Part shown: positions 1-11,639 of the stretch, piece after piece
Layout: each line of letters starts with the position of its first letter
Numbering within the stretch: the first letter of the stretch is position 1
Source of the DNA: Mycteria americana
Lineage: Eukaryota; Chordata; Aves; Ciconiiformes; Ciconiidae
Reading direction: 5' to 3'
DNA: 64,000 bases
NCBI RefSeq assembly: GCF_035582795.1
Contig: NC_134390.1
Location: 603,060-667,059 of the forward strand
Translations under genes and position numbers: made by a program
The notes under the pieces: model-generated
Told to the model about the DNA's origin: nothing
Seen by the model: the letters and a program-made list of their open reading frames with translations, nothing else
The model's database searches: none

Positions 1-1551
1 ATATTAAACCGTACTGGTCCCAGTACAGACCCCTGAGGGACACCACTTGTCACTGATCTCCATTTGGACGTTGAGCCATTGACCACTACTCTCTGGATGC
101 GACCATCCAACCGATTCCTCATCCACTGAACAGTCCATCCATCAAATCCGTATCTCTCTGATTTAGAGAGAAGGATGTCGTGGGGGACCGTCTCAAAGGC
201 CTTACAGAAGTCCAGATAGACGACATCCGTAGCTCTTCCCTTTCCACTGCTGTAGTCACTCCGTCGTAGAAGGCCATTACGTTGGTCAGGCAGGGCTTGC
301 CCTTGGTGAAGCCGTGCTGGCTGTCTCGAATCCCCTCCCTGTCCTCCACGTGCCTTAGCATAGCTTCTAGAAGGATCCGTTCCATGATCTTCCCAGGCAC
401 GGAGGTGAGGCTGACAGGTCGGTAGTTCCCAGGGTCCTCCTTTCTACCCTGTTTAAAAACGGGTGCAGTGTTTCCTTTTTTCCAGTCACCAGGGACTTCA
501 CCTGACTGCCGTGACTTTTCAAATGTCATGGAGAGCGGCTTGGCAACTACATCAGCCAATTCCCTCAGGACTCAGGGATGCATCTCGTCAGGTCCCATAG
601 ACTTAGGTATATTCAGGTTCCTCAGGTGGTCGCGAACCTGAGCTCTTACAGTGGGAGGGATTTTGTTCCCCCAGTCCCCGCCTTGCGGTCCATCCACTCG
701 AGAGGTGTGGGAAGTGAAGAGTGAGGCAAAGGAGTTGAGAACCTCGGCCTTCTCCTTGTCCGTTGTCACCAGTTTGCCAGCTGTGTTCATCGGGGGGGTA
801 CGCTTTGCTTGACCTTCCTTTTCTGGCTGACATACCTGTAGAATTATTATTATTATCCTTTGTGTCCCGTGCCAAGTTCAGCTCCAGCCGTGCCTTCGTC
901 TTCCTGACCCCATCCCTACCCAACCGGGCAGTGTCCCTGTACTCTTCCCAGGATACCTGTCCCTGCTTCCACCGCCTGTGCCTTTCCTTCTTGCCCTTTA
1001 GTTTGCCCAGCAGGTCTCGACTCAGCCATGCTGGTCTCTTGCCCTCCTTTCCTGATCTTACACCTGGGGATCGAGAGCTCTTGCGCTGTCTATTACCTGG
1101 CTTAAGAAGTTACCTTCCATGCCCTCCAGGTAAGGCTCCGGGATTGCCTACAGCTCGCCGTGCTACTTTTCCAGCAGATGTCGGGGCGGCTGAAGTCCCC
1201 CAGCAGGACGAGAGCCTGCGAGCGTGAAGCCTCCTGTAGCTGGAGGAAGAAGGCTTCGTCAGTAGGCTGCCCTTGATCGTGCGGCCTGTAGTAGACACCG
1301 ACCTCAAGGTTCCCTTTGTTGCCTCGGTCTCTGATTCTTACCCAGAAACTTTCAACCTGCTCGTGGCTGTTCTTCAGAGACAGCTCTTCACGCTCCATCC
1401 ATTTCTTGATGTAGAGGGCAACCCCTCCACCCCTCCTTCCTCGCCTGTCCCTTCTGAACAGCCGGTAGCCGTCAATAGCCGCACTCCAGTCATGGGATTC
1501 GTCCCACCAAGTTTCAGTAATGGCAACTCGGTCGTGGCTTTCTAGCAGCAC
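1..1551 (-). pseudogene. CR1 ORF2 remnant: endonuclease and partial reverse transcriptase
   Basis: The endonuclease part (about 1,551-1,102) shows ITETWWDESHDW, RRGGGVALY and VGVYYRPHDQ, which fit the apurinic-like endonuclease of CR1. A linker piece follows at 790-572 ([13 protein letters not shown]). The reverse transcriptase part (559 to 1) shows [28 protein letters not shown] and [14 protein letters not shown], ending near [11 protein letters not shown] at the left edge. At least three frame changes separate the blocks, so no full enzyme can be made from this copy. The catalytic aspartate pair of the reverse transcriptase would lie outside the window. Confidence 0.9.
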
Positions 1552-1861
1552 GGTGGCTTCCAGCTCCTCCTGTTTGTTGCCCGTGCTGCGTGCGTTGGTG
1601 TAGGGCTGTCGGCCGTGTCCCCTTCTTAGAGGAACACCTTCATTCCTTTGAGGTATTTCCCTGGTGTTTCCCTCTTGGCTCCTATTACCTCAGGAGCCCC
1701 TGGCTCATCTCCGTAAGACGCCAAGCGTGCTGCAGCGTACCCAGCACGTCTCAGAGCAACAGGCTGAGGGCCCTTGCTAGCACCCCCTCCCTCTAACCTT
1801 GGCGTGTCGTCCCACAGCTTGTCACAGACAAGCCCGATATTATCCCGCTCCCCCCTCGAGT

Positions 1862-2860
1862 CTAGTTTAAAGCTCTGTCAATGAGCCCCGCTAGCTCGTG
1901 AGCAAAGACCCTCTTCCCCCTTTGAGAAAGGTGAATCCCATCCGATTCCAGCAGGCCTGGTGCCACGTAGACCATCCCATTATTGAAAACTCCAAAACTG
2001 TGGCGGTGACACCAGCCACGGAGCCGTGTATTAATAGACAGGGTCCGTCTGATTGTTCCAGTATCGCTGCCTGTAACTGGAAGGGGAGAGGAAAAAATAA
2101 CCCGTGCTCCGCATTCCCTCGCCAACCGTCCCAAGGCCCTGAAGTCTCTTTTGATTGCCCTTGGACTACACATCGCGGCTTCATTGCCACCCACGTGGAA
2201 GAGCAGTACTGGGTAACGGTCCGAGGGCCGTACCAGGCTAGGAAGTTTCCTAGTGATGTCCTTAACCCAGGCCCTGGGCAGCAGACTGCCCGAAGAGGAG
2301 AGTCCGTCCGGCATATCGGACCCTCTGCTCCGCTCAGAAGGGAGTCACCTACAACCATAACCCGTCTTTTCTTCTTTGTGGAGGTTATCGTGATACGGGG
2401 GTGGGCCTTTCTGATAGCGGCAACACCTCTGGTGTAGATGGACCATCATCCATTGAGTGGCCTTCCACATCCAGAGCCTCATACCTGTTGTACAGAGGCA
2501 CCTGGGAAGGCGAGGTGGGCAAGGAGGGGGTTCAGCTGCCCCCCGTGTGGACTTCCCTCCGTTCACTCCTTTCCTTTAAGCTACCGCCTGGTAGGAGGAG
2601 GATACAAGATCCCCTTGATCTTGATTTTTTTTTTTTTTTTTTTTTTCCTGGTGGCTGTTCCTGTTTCCGTCTCGGGGACCATGGTTCCACCAGCCTATCT
2701 CTTTCTCAAACTCCCTGATGCTCCTTAACCTTTCTACTTCCTCCGGTAGCTCTGCCACCAGGCTGAGGAGATGGTACGCTTGGTCACACCTCGCGCAGCT
2801 TTCTCCGCGCTGCCGTCCCTTACCAGTGAAAGGCTCTGCAGCCTGAGGCCTGAATGGCTG
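1862..2860 (-). pseudogene. CR1 ORF1 remnant with SGNH esterase-like domain
   Basis: The C-terminal part (about 2,358-1,862) carries blocks of an SGNH hydrolase: VVGDSLLSG (GDS block), FHVGGNEAA (GxND-like block) and DGIHLSQRGK (the DxxH block). This esterase domain is a known feature of CR1-clade ORF1 proteins. The N-terminal part, near 2,810-2,680, has a CxxC pair (ESCARCDQAYHLL) followed by a Glu/Leu-rich, coiled-coil-like stretch. A long T run on the plus strand at 2,626-2,646 interrupts the region. The GDS block and the DxxH block are read in different frames, so this ORF1 is broken. Confidence 0.8.
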
Positions 2861-3301
2861 CGTGTTTTTTGTGGGAGCTCTGTCTGGGTGGCCACCTCCA
2901 TTCTGGTGAGGGTAGAGGATGTGGCTTTCTGCCAGGTGGATGCGACCCAAATCTATTTTAATTGGTAACAAGTTAATTTTCCCCAAATTGTGTTTGTTCT
3001 GGCTTGGCTGGTAACTGGTGAGCAACCTCCTTGTCTTTATCTTGACCCATGGAGGTTTGGTTTTTTTTTTTTGTCCTATTTCCTCACAGTTTCTTGTGGA
3101 GGGAGAGTGGGTGAGCGGCTGGGTGGGCGTCAGGCTGCTGGTCAAGGGTAACATGGGGCTACTCCAGCACATGGGATGCTGGTCTTAGACTGGTGGCCGT
3201 GCTGGGGATGCCATGTCTATCTCCTCTTACTGCTCCACGTCCCCTCGCCGCGGCTCGGTGGCTGATCCTGCCCCGGGCTTTTGCTGCTTTGTCCCTTCCA
3301 G

Positions 3302-5923
3302 ATGTCTCCTCGCTGGACATGGTCCTCAAGCTCCTGAAAGACGCTTACAACTGCATCAGCCACTGCCCTCCCGGTGCGCTCTACAGCCAGATCTGCCAGC
3401 TCCTGGCTCTGGCCACGGGGAACCAGGACCCCCTCTCCACTGCGTACCTGCTCTCTGAGTCAGTCTCGGTCACCGCTCGCCATCAGCTGCTCAGCGTCAT
3501 CCACAGGAAGATTCAGTGAGTCCCTCAGTCTCCCCTCCCTTCATCCCCAGAGCATCACAGAGAAGGGGCTCATCCAACACCACCAGAGCCCCAGCAAACG
3601 TGGTTTTGGGGTGGTTATTCCCCCCCCCAACTGCCCTTCCCTCCGCAGCAAAGAGAAGAAGTCAGCGGGGGACGTGGCCGAGCAGCTCCGTGGGCTCTCC
3701 TTGCAAGACGGGAGTGCTGCCCAGCGCAGCCACCGCCTCTCGGAGCTCGAGAGGCTCTTCACGTTCAGCCCCGCAGGGCTGGGGTCTGAGGCGCGGGACA
3801 GCTTCCAGGCGCAGCTTCAGGAAATCCCCAGCGGTAAGGGCTGACGTGAGCGCAGGGACCTGAGCTCATCGCCCAGGAGGGTGCTGAGTGAGGGATGGTG
3901 CCCTTGGGACTGTCCTTAAGGTCCGGGTGTGACTTTCAGGAGTGACCGTGTGCGTGTTGACCCTCGCCAGCACCCAGCTTGGCTCCGTAGGGGACACGCT
4001 GCTGCTGGCACGGCTGGAGAAGGGCACCGCTCCCGTGAACATCCGCATCCCCACCGCGCTCGGCAAGGTGAGGGCAGGGAGGGGAGAGGGGCGGCCCAGC
4101 CATGTTCGGGGCTCGGATCACGGCTCCCTTCCTCCTCCAGGCCCCGCTGCACTCTGTGCTGAACGACTTCGACGCCATCCTGAAGGAGCAGAAGGAAGCC
4201 AACAACTGCACGGACAAGCAAGACTGGTGGCTGCGCCGCTCTGAGCTGGACCGCAGGATGAAGGTGGGGGAAAACCACCCTGCGCCCCGGCGTGGGGCCT
4301 ATTTTGGAGAGGGTTGGGGGGGTCTGGACCCCCCCAGTGACTCTCTGACGTCTTGCAGAGCCTCATCGAGACCCTGGAGACGCAGGTGCTGGGCTGCTGG
4401 AGGGGTGCCCTGATCCCCACCGGCCCCGAGCCCGGCCTGGCGGAGGAAGCCGCCCGCTTGCACCCCCAGCTCTGCCAGTGCGGCTGGAGGGACTCGGATC
4501 CCGCCCTGCTCAAGGTGCCCAGGCTGGGGCAGGATTTTGGGGAGCCGAGCCCCTGCTTTGCCGACGCTCACCCCTTCCTCCTCCCCGCAGACGGTGCTGA
4601 ACGCCGCTCCCCTCCTTGCCCCCCACGATGTGCAAGCCGTGGCCTTCAGCCTCTGCTCGGCGCAGCCCCACAAGGCTCAGCTCCTCTTGCAGGAGGCGGT
4701 GGAGAAGCGGAGAGCCTGCGCCAAGCAGCCCAGCGGCTCCCTCGTCCTGGTTCTGGATAAGGTGAGACCCCTGCTCCTGCTTCAGCTCCTCCCGGCTCTG
4801 CTGCCCTCCCGCTCACACCTTCCTCCTCCTCCTCCTCTTCCTCCCAGCACCTGCAGAAGCTGCCCTGGGAGAGCATGGCGTGCCTGAAGGCTGTGCCCGT
4901 AACCAGGCTCCCTTCCCTGCGCTTCCTGCTCAGCTACTCCCTGGCACAGAAGGTGAGAGGATGGGGGGGACCCCATGTACCCCAGCCCCAGGGTTTGGGG
5001 ACACCCCCCCCCAAACCCTGCGCTGGGCTGGGTCCCAGTTGTCTCCCTCCCCCCTCCAGCAGCGGGCAGGGTCTGTGCTGAGCCGTGGCGTGAACCCCAG
5101 CAGCACCTTCTACGTTCTCAACCCGCACAGCAACCTCCTGGGCACTGAGGAGCGATTTCGGGGCTGGTTTGAGAGGTGGGTGGAGATCTTGGGGGGGGCT
5201 GTGGAGTTGGGGGGGGGTGGTCTGTGCCCCCCACCCCTTCTCACCACCTCTCCCGCAGCGAACCCGGCTGGAGCGGGGTGACGGGAGCCGTTCCGAGCCC
5301 GGCGCAGATGCAGGCAGCCCTCGTGGAGCACGACCTCTACATGTGAGCATCACCCGAGGGGGCTGCTTGGGGGGACGCCCCGGGGGGCAGGGGTACGAGG
5401 GCAGCCGGGGCTCACCTGGGGGGGGGCTTCTCCCCATAGCTATGCGGGGCACGGAGCAGGCGCCCGCTTGCTGGACGGACAGACCATCGCCCGGCTGGAT
5501 TGCCGCGCCGTCACCCTGCTCTTCGGCTGCAGCAGCGCCGCGCTCGCCGTCCGTGGCAGCCTGGAGGGTTCCGGCATCGTCCTCAAGTACATCATGGCCG
5601 GCTGGTGAGTTACTGGGGGGGGGGGGGGTGTCTCTCCAAGGGGGGGCAGAGGCTTTGCAGGGGCAGCGCTGGGGGTTTTTTTTGGGGTGGGAGCGGGGCG
5701 TAACGCTTTCCTCCCTTCCAGCCCCCTGGTCCTGGGGAACCTGTGGGATGTGACGGACCGGGACATCGACCGCTACGCCCAGGCGCTGCTGCAGGGCTGG
5801 CTGAGGGGGGGCTCGGGCGCCCCGCTCCTGGCCTACGTCGCCCAGGCGCGCCAAGCCCCCAAACTCAAGTACCTCATCGGGGCGGCCCCCGTTGTCTACG
5901 GGCTGCCCGTCTGCCTTCAGTGA
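3302..5923 (+). CDS. ESPL1: Separase (separin), C-terminal 549 residues including the protease domain
   Basis: Cysteine protease that cleaves the kleisin subunit of cohesin at anaphase onset. Eleven exons with consensus splice sites keep one frame: 3302-3515, 3649-3833, 3940-4067, 4141-4263, 4359-4514, 4591-4761, 4848-4952, 5060-5175, 5259-5342, 5440-5604, 5722-5923. The clan CD catalytic dyad is present: His in YAGHGAGAR and Cys in [10 protein letters not shown], both in the tenth exon. The tail reads [18 protein letters not shown] and ends GLPVCLQ, very close to vertebrate separase. Human separase is about 2,120 residues, so roughly three quarters of the gene lies left of the window, beyond the CR1 copy. 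Introns here are only 73 to 135 bp. Nothing suggests a defect in the visible part. Confidence 0.97.
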
Positions 5924-6053
5924 AGGCTTGGGGGGGGGGGGGGTGTCCCTGTCCCCGTGGGGTGACAGTGGGGACTCACGGGGGGGGGGGGGTCTGTGTC
6001 TATAATTTTTAATTTATTTTAACAGAAGTGGTTTTCTATACGTGTTCTGTGCC

Positions 6054-6059
6054 AATAAA
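6054..6059 (+). terminator. ESPL1: ESPL1 poly(A) signal AATAAA
   Basis: Canonical hexamer 131 bases after the separase stop, in a short AT-rich patch (tataatttttaattta) within otherwise G-rich DNA. It gives a 3' UTR of about 150 bases. Confidence 0.85.
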
Positions 6060-6429
6060 GCTGCTGCCTTTGCACCTCCCCCCCCCCCCCATGTCCTTCC
6101 TGGCCCCCCACCTTGCTCCCCGTTTGTCCTCTGTCCCCAAGGCTGGGTGCCTCGGGCTCCTGCCCTCCTCCTCTGCTGCTGGAGCTGACCCAGAGCCCCC
6201 CTCCCTTGCTCTGCCCCCCCTCCCTTGGTTTTTGGGGTTGGGGGGACCCCAGGGGTCCTGGGAAGGTGTGGGGGGGCTGCTCCCTCAGGGCTCCGTCCCT
6301 GTGGCGGTGCTGGGCTTTAGCCTCTGCCCCTGGGAGGGTCACCTTGGATGCCCCTTCCACGGGGGGGGGCTTTTTCTTTGGCGGGGGGGGTTATTGGGGT
6401 CCTGCAACAGGGCTGCTCCCCCCGACTTT

Positions 6430-6542
6430 TGGGGCGGGGGGGGGCGGCTGCCCCCTCCCGGAGCGCCGCCGGCCGCCAGGGGGCGCGGTCCGGCGGAGCA
6501 GCGAGAGGCGCGGGCGACGCCAGAGCGTCGCGGCGGCCCAAG
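6430..6542 (+). promoter_or_regulatory. PFDN5: PFDN5 promoter and 5' UTR (CpG-rich)
   Basis: A CpG-dense stretch directly before the PFDN5 ATG and less than 400 bases after the ESPL1 poly(A) signal. No TATA box is visible. The start codon context is AAGATGG, a strong Kozak match. ESPL1 and PFDN5 are head to tail with almost no spacer, so the promoter must lie within this short region. Confidence 0.55.
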
Positions 6543-8677
6543 ATGGCGCAGACGGTGAACGTGGGGGAGCTGACGCTGCCGCAGCTGGAGCTGCTCAAGG
6601 GGCAGCTCGACCAGGTGGGGCCGGGCCGGGGGGGCTGTGTGGGGCCGGGTCTGCCCGCCTGGGGCTGTGTGGGGCCGGGCTGGGCTGGCGGGGATGTGGG
6701 GGTTGATTTATGGGGCCTGGCTGGGCTGGGAGGGGATGTGTGGGGCCTGACAGGGCGGGGGGGGGGGGGAATGAACCGGACCAGACTGGGCTGGGGGGGG
6801 GGAGATGTGTGGGGCCAGACTGGGGAGGGGGTGTACTGGACTGGACTGGGGTGGAGGGACTGGGGCAGGGGATGCATGAGACCAGAGTGGGCTGTGGAGG
6901 CTGGGGGGGATGAACTGGACCAGACTGGGCTGGTGGTGGGAGCGGTGAACTGGACCAGACTGGGCTGTGGAGGCTGGAGGGGATGTGTGGGGCCAGACTG
7001 GGCTGGGAGGACTGGGGGGGATGTACTGGGCCAGACTGGGCTGGGGGGGATATGTGGGGCCAGACTGGGTTAGGGGAACTGGGGGGATGTACTGGGCAAG
7101 ATTGGGCTGGGTGGGATGTACTGGGCCAGACTGGGCTGAGGGGACTGGGGGTGATGTACTGGACCAGACTGGGCTGGGGGGGATATGTGGGGCCAGACTG
7201 AGCTGGGGAGAGTGGGGGGGATATGTGGGGCCAGACTGGGCAGGGGGGGGATGTACTGGGCCAGACTGGGCCCTGGAGAACTGGGATAGGAACTGGGCAG
7301 CCAAGGTGGGAGGGTAACAAGGCTGGAGCTGACGGGGCACGGTGCCCCAGCCCCATGTCACCATGTCACCGTGGGTGACACTGGCTCGGGGCCGCCCCTG
7401 GGCGTGGGGCTGTGCCCCCCCCCTGCGCCCCACCTCCCCTGCGCTGTCTCTCGGGGCTCCAGCGCTTGCTCTTTGGGGCCTTCCCCGGCTCCCTCCTGCC
7501 CCCCCCAGCCCCGGGGCCCCCCTCCCTGCTGACGGGGCCGTGCTCCCTGCCAGGAGGTGGAGTTCCTCTCGTCCTCCATCGCCCAGCTCAAGGTGGTGCA
7601 GACCAAGTACGTGGAAGCCAAGGACTGTCTCAACGTGCTCACCAAGAGCAATGAAGGCGAGTGCCATCCCCCCCCCATCCTGGCTGAGCCTGAGGGGGCC
7701 GCGCCAAGCCCCCAGAGGCCGGTACCCTCCTCCTTGGCCTTGCCGGCCCTGGCTGCTCCCCAAAAGCGCTGCTTCCTCCCCGGGGGTGACGCACACCAAA
7801 CCCTGCTCTGAGCAAACCCCTCGCGGTCCCCACGTCGGCTTTTTTTGGGCTAAGCTCTGGCACCTCGTGCCCGGCTGGGGGGGGGGGGGGGCACAGGGGG
7901 CTGCTGGAGGGGCCCCAGATGTTCCAACGCCCTGCCCAGATGTTGAGCTGCGGCCCCTCACCCCCCTCTCCTTCCTTTTTTTCACAGGGAAGGACCTGCT
8001 GGTGCCGCTCACCAGCTCCGTATCCTTTCCTACCCCCCGCAGCCCCCCCAAATTTGCTCCTCTTGGGGCTGTTTGTGCCAAACCGGCCCCACCAGCGTCA
8101 CGCGGTGGTGCCGGTACCCGGCACGCCGGGGCTCTGTCCCCCGCTGTCCTCCCAGGGCCACGCACCCCTCCCCGTTCCCCGCTTTCCCTGACACCCCCTC
8201 CCAGATGTACGTCCCCGGGAAGCTCTCGGATGTCGAACGCGTCCTGATCGACGTCGGAACCGGCTACTACGTGGAGAAGGTGAGGGGTGCGCCTGGGGGA
8301 CGCTGTTGCCTTTTGGGGGGTGGCTTGGTCCCCCTGGGGCACTGCTCCCCATGTTTGTGCCGCAGAGACCCCCCCCTTACCCCCCCTTTCTCGCTTCCCT
8401 CAGACAGCAGACGACGCCCGAGACTTTTTCAAGCGGAAAATCGACTTCCTGACCAAGCAGATGGAGAAGATCCAGCCGGCGCTGCAGGAGAAACACGCGA
8501 TGAAGCAGGGTAAGCGCCCGGCTCCCTCCCCGCTCCTGGGGGAGCCCCCCCCCGCAGCCCCCCCCTTCACTCCCCAGCCCCCCTTCTCTCCCTGCAGCCG
8601 TGGTGGAAATGATGAGCCAGAAGATCCAGCAGCTCACGGCCCTGGGAGCCGCGCAGGGTGCGACCACCAAGGCGTAG
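6543..8677 (+). CDS. PFDN5: Prefoldin subunit 5 (155 residues, complete)
   Basis: Alpha-type subunit of the cytosolic hexameric prefoldin chaperone, which passes unfolded actin and tubulin to the CCT chaperonin; also known as MM-1, a MYC-binding protein. Six exons: 6543-6614, 7554-7656, 7988-8019, 8205-8279, 8404-8509, 8598-8677. The protein starts [18 protein letters not shown] and ends [13 protein letters not shown]. The two helical coiled-coil arms (about residues 10-50 and 100-145) flank the beta-hairpin core MYVPGK and [10 protein letters not shown]. Human PFDN5 is 154 residues. Intron 2 must use a GC donor (AAG|GCGAGT at 7657) with a normal AG acceptor; the nearest GT would break the frame. 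Intron 1 holds a degenerate minisatellite. Confidence 0.97.
6640..7290. repeat. Degenerate minisatellite, about 30-bp unit, in PFDN5 intron 1
   Basis: Repeated G-rich units built around ggggccagactgggctgg, with spacing of about 20 to 46 bases (most often near 29). They account for most of the 0.9-kb intron 1. Runs of G make quadruplex formation on the plus strand likely. Confidence 0.9.
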
Positions 8678-8830
8678 CCTTCGGCCTCGCGGGCCGCCCT
8701 CCTCGCCCTTGCCGCTGGGACGGGAGCGGAGGCCGGAGGGAGCTGTGGGGTGCGGCGCAGCCCCCCCCAATCCCGGCAGCTCTTCCCCCCCCCCCCCAGT
8801 GCCCAGCAGCACCCCACTGCCGCAGCGCGG

Positions 8831-8836
8831 AATAAA
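8831..8836 (+). terminator. PFDN5: PFDN5 poly(A) signal AATAAA
   Basis: Canonical hexamer 153 bases after the stop codon. The poly(A) signal of the convergent zinc-finger gene lies only about 215 bases further right, on the other strand. Confidence 0.9.
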
Positions 8837-9050
8837 TGAGAGACTTCTTGAAGCGGGGTGCTCTTGGGGAGCGGGGGGGCTCTGCGGCCACGTGATTTGG
8901 GGCAGCCTTCCCCCGGGAACCGCGCCGCTCCCTCCGTCTCCAACCCTGCGAGGACTCAGCTGCCTCCCCCCCAAAATCCCCCTGGGGCTTTTTACACCCC
9001 CTCCTTCTTCTCTAAGACAAAATAATCCACGTTCCCCCAAACAGAACAAC

Positions 9051-9056
9051 TTTATT
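9051..9056 (-). terminator. Poly(A) signal of zinc-finger gene 1
   Basis: TTTATT on the plus strand reads AATAAA on the minus strand, about 450 bases downstream of the stop of zinc-finger gene 1. It would place the 51-bp repeat array within the 3' UTR. Confidence 0.8.
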
Positions 9057-9246
9057 CTACGGCCGAGGCCCCGCTCCCCCGGCGCGGGGGCTGCCTGCCA
9101 GCACCCTGTGGCTTCTACCCTACACACGTCCCCTTCCCCCCCGCCCCCCGATATATACATCTATAGGGTCCAACCCCTACAGGAGGTCACCAAGGTCCAG
9201 CCCCCCTTGGGGGCCACACGAAGCGCAACGGTGTCCGGTGGGGCTC

Positions 9247-9501
9247 GGCGTCGCCTCGTCCCCCTGCCCGCAGCGCAGTCCGTGCGTCCCCCAGCTCGGC
9301 GTCGCCTCGTCCCCCTGCCCGCAGCACAGTCCGTGTGTCCCCCAGTTTGGCGTCGCCTCGTCCCCCTGCCCGCAGCGCAGTCCGTGCATCCCCCGGTTTG
9401 GCATCGCCTCGTCCCCCTGCCCGCAGCGCAGTCCGTGTGTCCCCCAGCTTGGCGTCGCCTCCTCCCCCTGCCCGCAGCGCAGTCCGTGCGTCCCCCCCGG
9501 T
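9247..9501. repeat. 51-bp minisatellite, five copies, in the 3' UTR of zinc-finger gene 1
   Basis: Five tandem units start at about 9247, 9298, 9349, 9400 and 9451, each beginning ggcgtcgcctcgtc or a one-base variant. Units differ by only a few bases, so the array is young. It ends immediately before the zinc-finger stop codon. Confidence 0.95.
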
Positions 9502-9502
9502 C

Positions 9503-10935
<1,433 letters not shown>

Positions 10936-10970
10936 GTCCCTCTGCACCCACCCACCCCCCCCTGCGTTAC

Positions 10971-11600
10971 CTGGGCTCCCGGGGGTGTCAGGGGGTCCCA
11001 CGGCTGCTCCGGACTCAGCCCCGCGGCTCTGCCCTGGTGTTGGCCCCCCAAGATCTGGGGGGGGGGACGACGACACATGGACACGGGCCGTTACAGCCCC
11101 ACAGCTGGGGGGGGGGGAGGGGGGCACTTGTCCCCCACCCCATGGATCTGCCCCCCCCAAGAGTGGGGGGGCTGCACCCCCCCCAACCCCTGTGCATCCC
11201 CCCCCTTTCCAGGGTGCCCTCCCCCCTTTGCTCCCGGCCCCCCTCCCCCCCGCTCGGGGGTCCTGCAGCACCGGGGGGGGTGGGGGGTGTGGATCCGTCC
11301 CGGGGGGTCCCTGAGCCCCGGGGGGGTCCCGGGGCCGGGCGGCGGCCGGGGCCATCTTGGCCGGGGGTGGGGGGGGAACCCGGCGGGGGGGGGGGGGGGG
11401 GAGTGGGGGCGCAGGGACCCCCGAGCATCCCCGGCACCGGGAGGGGCGGCCCCGGCCCCCCCGCGCTCACCGGCCCCGGCGCGGCGGCGCCTCCGCCGCT
11501 TCCGCCGCCCGCCCGGCCCGAGGGGCGGCGGCTCCGCGGGGCCCGGCCCCCGCGGGGGGAGCAGGGGGGGCCGAGCCGCAGAGACCCCCGGCACCGCGGG
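10971..11600 (-). promoter_or_regulatory. Upstream exon(s) and CpG island of zinc-finger gene 1
   Basis: Minus-strand splice signals bound a possible 84-base exon at 10971-11054 (acceptor CCCCAG|ATCTT, donor CCCAG|GTAACG). A second donor (GGCCG|GTGAGCG) lies at 11471, next to a CpG-dense block to about 11,600. These fit non-coding 5' exons and the promoter. No ATG in frame with the zinc fingers is evident in the 84-base exon. The exact start of transcription cannot be placed from sequence alone. Confidence 0.5.
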
Positions 11601-11639
11601 GAGACCCCCGAGGCGCGGGGGTGTCTCCCCCCGGGTGCC

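Larger units (their letters stand above)
1..3172 (-). mobile_element. CR1 LINE retrotransposon copy, 3' part cut by the window edge
   Basis: Minus-strand non-LTR retrotransposon of the CR1 family. Reading leftward, the parts appear in CR1 order: a 5' region, an ORF1 with an esterase-like domain, an endonuclease domain, and the first half of the reverse transcriptase. The reverse transcriptase motif [11 protein letters not shown] lies in the first 60 bases, so the rest of the enzyme and the 3' end are left of the window. Reading frames change several times, so this copy is inactive, but the domains are still easy to read and the copy is not very old. It lies antisense to ESPL1, just upstream of the first separase exon seen here, and is therefore probably intronic. 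The right boundary is uncertain: bases 2,930-3,172 may be CR1 5' UTR or a neighbouring repeat. Confidence 0.9.
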
